NCBI GenBank assembly: GCA_001600495.1
Contig: BCKE01000071.1
Location: 123,533 to 146,638, forward strand
DNA length: 23,106 nucleotides
Origin: Pilasporangium apinafurcum
Lineage: Eukaryota; Oomycota; Peronosporomycetes; Pythiales; Pythiaceae
Direction of reading: 5' to 3'
Shown: positions 19,293 to 23,106 of the stretch, in pieces
Layout: each line of letters starts with the position of its first letter
Numbering within the stretch: position 1 is the first letter of the stretch
Notes under the pieces: generated by a model
What the model saw: only the letters and a program-made list of their open reading frames with translations
The model's database searches: none
What the model was told of the DNA's origin: nothing
Translations under genes and position numbers: made by a program

Positions 19293-19580
19293 ATGAATTT
19301 TACTTTTTTTGCCATTTTGGTGGCTATCATCCTCATTTCCATTCACATAAGCGACGTATTTGGGAATCATATGCAATACAATACCCTAGATTCGTCGTTA
19401 AGCTTAGATACCAAAGTAAAACAAAATAAGAGAATCACTTTGTTTGCTTCGAGTCTCCTTGCAAATTCATATGCTATAATGACTTGGAAAAGACCCTGTA
19501 GTGACTTGGAAGAAACTCAAAGTAAACAAACAGAGATCGTTCCTGAGTTACCAAATGGTGGCTCATATGATCTTTTTTAA
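19293..19580 (+). CDS. Small predicted secreted protein, unrecognised
   Basis: This 95-residue open frame starts MNFTFFAILV and has a continuous hydrophobic stretch to about residue 20 ending DVFG, a convincing signal peptide. The mature part of about 71 residues is polar, with two basic clusters (KVKQNKR, WKRP) and an acidic DLEE. It has a single cysteine. No RxLR, LFLAK or known effector motif was found. Oomycete genomes encode many small secreted proteins near gene-poor, repeat-rich DNA, which suits this location. It may also be a chance open frame, or one exon of a longer gene. No promoter motif was identified. Confidence 0.4.
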   Translation: MNFTFFAILVAIILISIHISDVFGNHMQYNTLDSSLSLDTKVKQNKRITLFASSLLANSYAIMTWKRPCSDLEETQSKQTEIVPELPNGGSYDLF

Positions 19581-20683
19581 TATTCACCATATTTAGCATA
19601 TGTTAGATATTAATGTGACTTGGTGTATGCAGCTTCTCAACGAGTAATGAGTGGTAGACACTCAATTTTACTTTGAATCTAATGATATTCTATAGAAAGC
19701 TCCTGGATAACCACCAGAGTAATACACTACTAGAGAAGCTGGTAGCTTGCATGCCAAAGGATCTCATAGGGCAGCGGAGGATAATCCACCAACCAAGTCA
19801 ATCAAGCGACAACCTTAGAAGAGGAGCGCGTATTGCTTAATCTGTTTGTTCTTCTCACTCCCCAGAAACTGCTTTGTTCTTGGGACATGATGGCAATGTA
19901 GCACACAAAGAACACATCTTCTCACATGGCGATGGATGGATGTGCTTGATGACAACGCTTTCAAGAAAAAGACCAGACGATGTCTTGTTTATTTTGAAGG
20001 AAGAATGGATGCACACCACACGTGCATAAATTCACCCTTCAGCATTACTATTCTGTTCGATTTTTTTTTTGCTGTTGTTGTGACTTGTGCTTCTAAACCT
20101 ATCCTTTGCCTGATTTCGATCCTGAGGACATCGTCGACTAACAGTTCATTAATCATATCATCCAATGCATTTGACCCCAAGAGCTTGGTTGTGCTCAAGC
20201 CCATTGCCTTTAGTGCAAGTACGATAGCCGCAGCAGGAACACCGGCAGAAGAACGAGATTTGGCGGTTACCAGCTTCGCAAACTACCAGGGAGACGTCAA
20301 TGCTTTGCACTGGATTGTGATGCCTGCCCTTGATCAGCTCGTCAACAGGGAACTACCGTAGGTGCATCAAGATGGCAGGTTTCGAAATGTAGACTTAGCC
20401 AATGTCAACTTAATAACATCTATATGGAGGTTTTATTGTATGTCTAGCCACTTAATGCGATTTGTATAGTTAGCAAGCAATTTACAAGCTGATGTGGATG
20501 TCACCTTGTGCGACATGCGCATCCAACTCAACTCGGTGTCCACCTCTCGCTGGGAACGGCAGTGTTTTATGCACCAACAGCGTTGTTATCGCCATCGTCC
20601 CATCCTCGTTTCTCTTTCTTGTTGCCAAAAGATCACTTTGCCACTCACCTCAAGCTCCCTTCTGCGGTGAACCTCCACCGAGT
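19581..20683. other. Gene-poor stretch with possible coding remnants
   Basis: Several coding-like segments occur without an intact gene. On the minus strand, 20274 to 19989 reads SSAGVPAAAIVLALKAMGLS, then an LDDMINELLVDDV segment. It is loosely like the C-terminal part of dicarboxylate/amino-acid:cation symporters, but too short and divergent to call. On the plus strand, 19936-20361 is a 141-codon frame with no domain. Another coding-like plus-strand segment lies near 19695-19840. I interpret this as eroded DNA. Confidence 0.3.
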
Positions 20684-20698
20684 GCCATTCTACAATCT
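20684..20698 (+). promoter_or_regulatory. Oomycete initiator-like element of elicitin gene 1
   Basis: GCCATTCTACAATCT matches TCATTYYNCAWTTT with two mismatches and lies about 35-50 nt upstream of the elicitin ATG at 20733. Confidence 0.5.
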
Positions 20699-20732
20699 GC
20701 TTTCTCCAGCACACATTCACAAAGCAAAGACC

Positions 20733-21080
20733 ATGAAGACCTTCCAAGCCGTCCTCGCCGCCGCCACCATCGGTGCTGCCGCTGCCTACACCAACACCAC
20801 CGTCTGCCCGTCTTCGGAATTCCTCANGCTTGCCCCATTGGCCTTGAACNNAAANNTNGANCCNTGCCAGGACGCTTCGGGATGGACCATGCTTCCTCCA
20901 TCGGGTATCCCTACGGCGGAACAACGTGCNATCATGTGCGNCACCCCGGAATGCTTCANCTTGATTGATGCGTTGTTGCTGCTCAACCCAACCGACTGCA
21001 TGTTGGTCTTTGGTGAAGTGTCCTTGAACGTCAAGGAGCTTGCTGAAACCTTCGAATCGTCGTGCTGGTCTCGCCAATAA
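20733..21080 (+). CDS. Elicitin-like secreted protein (copy 1, sequence contains N bases)
   Basis: This intronless gene encodes 115 residues. Residues 1-18 are a signal peptide (MKTFQAVLAAATIGAAAA). Six cysteines, C25, C45, C69, C74, C89 and C111, give the elicitin framework. The central spacings C-x23-C-x4-C-x14-C are classical, but C1-C2 is x19 and C5-C6 is x21 instead of x23, so it belongs to the elicitin-like (ELL) class. Elicitins are secreted sterol/lipid-binding proteins of oomycetes that some plants recognise. Eleven N bases lie inside the gene (20827, 20850, 20851, 20855, 20856, 20858, 20861, 20864, 20930, 20941, 20959), leaving nine residues unresolved. The same frame is open further upstream, but the signal peptide fixes the start at 20733. 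A second copy with an identical 5' end begins at 23018. Confidence 0.93.
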   Translation: MKTFQAVLAAATIGAAAAYTNTTVCPSSEFLXLAPLALNXXXXXCQDASGWTMLPPSGIPTAEQRXIMCXTPECFXLIDALLLLNPTDCMLVFGEVSLNVKELAETFESSCWSRQ

Positions 21081-21452
21081 GCGTCTAGCCTACTGACACA
21101 TGCTTCGTTGGTATAACAAATTGTTTGAAGAACCCTTCAATAACAAAAGGAAAGCGTAGCTGTGCTAGTCTTGTCGTAATATCTCCACAATATATCGTTT
21201 TGTTATCAAGTAACGTGATCAATGCGACAATTTCTTCTTCCTCTCCAGAAAAGCGCACAGTTTTATGTATATCAATGCAACTAGCATGGAGCTTAATGCA
21301 CTTGATGAATCCTTTCAGTTCCATAAATCGTGTATTACTGTTCGAATATGCAGTGCTAGTATGCTGTTCGAATACCAGTAGCCAGATCATCGAGAAGGAG
21401 ATGCAGTTATAAGTGATCTCTTTACAAATGAGGTTATGATGCGCATAATCAA

Positions 21453-22212
21453 ATGCCAAAATACTCGATAGTTCCTGCTAAGAAAAACTCTATTGGTGCG
21501 AAAAGATACCTGTCGGGCCAACTAACCTTTAGGTCTGTTCACAAGCGAGTCGATGAGCTCACAGAATCTGGTTGGAACATCTTGCGTTACTACAAGGGCG
21601 CATCCTAACAAAGATGACCGTATCAACCCCTTCCTTGTTCTTGAAGGAGGCATGGACGTGTATTCATTGCAGCTGCGTCAGATTTCGAAAGTTACAGCCA
21701 ACGCCAAGCAGAATCCAACTGGATACGCTTGACATCTTGGTCTTTATGGTACTATACAAAAGTTGTGCACGCACATCCGAGATGAAAAGTCTTTAGGGGG
21801 TGATGTGCGCCTTTTACAAGTTGTTTCTTGCTAAGTTTCGCACACATACAACGAAGTCCTAGTAGTGGATCAGTTCATGGTGAAAGCCAATCGTCCGGTT
21901 GCACTTGACTTTGAAGAAGGTCAATTACACTAAGCTGAAGTCGATACAGTTTTTTGCTACAGGATTTGACTTGAGAAGCGAGCATTCGTCCAGGCGCAGA
22001 AAATATCGAAAGGCCAATTGCGACACGCTAGCTGTAGACAATAGTAGCACTCACACGCGCATGCCATTAGGCAAAACTTCGAAACGTGGGTTGATCACCT
22101 TACAGCTGGTGGTCATTTTTTCGAACTCTACTGTACAAAAGTTGCACTGACAAAGACTTTCGTATCTTTTTGGTGTTGGCACTCGTTTGCCAATCAACAG
22201 CGGAAAACTTGA
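21453..22212 (+). pseudogene. Decayed coding region, family not recognised
   Basis: A 51-codon frame starts at an ATG (21453) and runs to 21608, with coding-like text such as RVDELTESGWNILRYYKG. A second plus-strand frame is open from 21526 to 21732 and reads on as coding-like segments (DDRINPFLVLEGGMDVYSL, EVLVVDQFMVKANRPVALDF, NFETWVDHLTAGGHFFELYC) interrupted by TGA, TAA and TAG codons at 21730, 21835, 21931 and later. The change of frame near 21600 and the later stops suggest a gene broken by a frameshift and nonsense changes. I could not name the protein. Introns could explain some of the stops. Confidence 0.35.
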
Positions 22213-22520
22213 CATTCCAATCAACTGTGTGCAAACGCAATTCACGTGACTGCTTGAGCGATTCTCTTTCCTGGACGAATCGAACATAATAGACTTTAAA
22301 ATAATTGTGATGGCTATTGTATCGCACTGAGGCTTTGAACGAGTTGCCCTTCAACTTTGCTCAACGGCAAAATATTGCGGTGCTTGTCGTCACTTGCATC
22401 TCTCTACTTCTCAAAGATCTTGTTGGGTATTGCCATAGACGATCCACGTTTCTTTTTTCTTCCTCTTCAGCAAAGTGCTTCAAGCAGAAGAAGCAGACAC
22501 AAATGATCAGATGTACGTGA

Positions 22521-22808
22521 TTGATCATTTCTCTTGCCAGCGCTGCCCTGTTCGTGAATGAGGCGTCTTCCCAATGGGATATAGATGCTTTGATTGCCGC
22601 ACAACTGCCTCGTAATCTCACCATCACCGTTGGTTCGAATAGAAAAGATCACCACGCTGTCCGTACAATTGTACGTAGAAATATCAATCCCATCATAATA
22701 GAGCTTGAGGATGTTCCAATCGAAAGTAGCACCATTGCGACACGTAGCTTCACGTTTGAACATTGCTATCATGTATCCACGGACAAAAACGGCATTGCTG
22801 TTCGATAG
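22521..22808 (+). other. Open frame without a start codon; possible exon or gene remnant
   Basis: Ninety-five sense codons are open between a TGA (22518) and a TAG (22806-22808), with no ATG in the frame. The text is coding-like (AAQLPRNLTITVGSNRK, INPIIIELEDVPIESSTI, RSFTFEHCYHV). An acceptor-like CTCTTGCCAG ends at 22540, so it could be a terminal exon from 22541. It may belong to the same dead gene as the upstream coding remnants. The product was not recognised. The overlapping minus-strand frame 22467-22772 is treated as its shadow. Confidence 0.3.
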
Positions 22809-22963
22809 AAATCATAAATCTTGTCGCTCTCGTTCCTATTTTTTTCAGTAAAATGGCTTATTGGACAACAAAATCATAGCATTACAGCTGGAATCCTATT
22901 TGCAGCGGCGATACTCAACTCACACCAGCTTTGATCCATTCAAATTCCTTTGCTGCACAAGTC

Positions 22964-22978
22964 CTCATTCTTACTTTT
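22964..22978 (+). promoter_or_regulatory. Oomycete initiator-like element of elicitin gene 2
   Basis: CTCATTCTTACTTTT followed by GCC matches CTCATTYYNCAWTTT except for the CA pair (AC here). It lies about 40-55 nt upstream of the ATG at 23018, the same distance as the element of elicitin copy 1. Confidence 0.5.
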
Positions 22979-23017
22979 GCCTTCTCAAGCACAAATCCTC
23001 TCTAAGCCTCCAAGACC

Positions 23018-23106
23018 ATGAAGACCTTCCAAGCCGTCCTCGCCGCCGCCACCATCGGTGCTGCCGCTGCCTACACCAACACCACCGTCTGCCCGTCTTC
23101 GGAATT
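23018..23106 (+). CDS. Elicitin-like secreted protein (copy 2), 5' part only
   Basis: The first 89 bases of a second elicitin-like gene run off the window end. They encode the signal peptide and the mature N-terminus through the first cysteine (C25). All 89 bases are identical to the start of the copy at 20733, while the upstream sequences differ clearly beyond the last few bases before the ATG. The window ends just before the region where copy 1 becomes rich in N bases. It is in the same orientation as copy 1, so the two form a tandem array with a spacing of about 2.3 kb. Confidence 0.92.
   Translation, partial: MKTFQAVLAAATIGAAAAYTNTTVCPSSE

Noticed and set aside
20508-20732. N-terminal extension of the elicitin frame
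   Set aside because: The signal peptide starts exactly at 20733, an initiator-like element lies within the extension, and the extension text is not protein-like.
22513-22540. Intron joining 22512 to 22541 (GTACGT...CCAG)
   Set aside because: At 28 nt it is far shorter than any intron in the window and below the usual splicing minimum.
23097-23106. Window end at GGAATT, close to an EcoRI site
   Set aside because: Copy 1 continues as GAATTC here, but a cloning-site boundary cannot be told from an arbitrary or assembly-limited contig end.

Overview
The window looks like nuclear DNA of an oomycete, most likely of the Peronosporales/Pythiales group. The evidence is a tandem elicitin-like locus, intron-containing genes with short GT-AG introns (mostly 69-90 nt), compact gene spacing, and upstream elements matching the oomycete initiator/FPR core promoter (CTCATTYYNCAWTTT). 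No prokaryotic operon, CRISPR array or complete mobile element was seen. Species cannot be fixed from the sequence alone.

Layout. Positions 406-5514 (minus) hold two tandem intronless genes for secreted 718-residue proteins: a GH17 beta-1,3-glucanase-type catalytic domain followed by three ricin-B-like lectin modules. Positions 6830-9058 (minus) encode a predicted mitochondrial protein made almost only of about eight helicase-associated (HA) repeats, with no helicase core. A divergent promoter carrying a threefold 45-46 bp repeat separates it from an eight-exon methylmalonate-semialdehyde dehydrogenase gene (9521-11608, plus). Convergent to that is a six-exon GLE1 mRNA-export factor gene with a Gly/Arg-rich tail (11748-14010, minus). 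GLE1 shares a 288-bp divergent promoter with the gene for ribosomal protein eS27 (14299-15021, plus), whose first coding exon is only the ATG. Positions 15761-18475 (minus) encode an unusual 802-residue importin-alpha-like ARM protein with a His-rich N-terminus and a C-terminal Cys/His cluster, basic stretch and acidic tail.

The right third (18.5-23.1 kb) is gene-poor and dynamic. It has a truncated tRNA-Arg-like sequence, a small predicted secreted protein (19293-19580), decayed coding-like stretches, one elicitin-like gene (20733-21080) containing 11 of the window's 12 N bases, and the first 89 bases of a second, identical-starting elicitin gene that runs off the window end.

The housekeeping core (valine catabolism, mRNA export, ribosome, nuclear import) is flanked by secreted, host- or wall-facing gene families on both sides (GH17-lectin pair, elicitins). 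The most unusual object is the importin-alpha-like protein. The HA-repeat mitochondrial protein and the identical elicitin 5' ends come next. Exon structures were derived by hand from splice signals, reading phase and family resemblance; all summed to intact frames.
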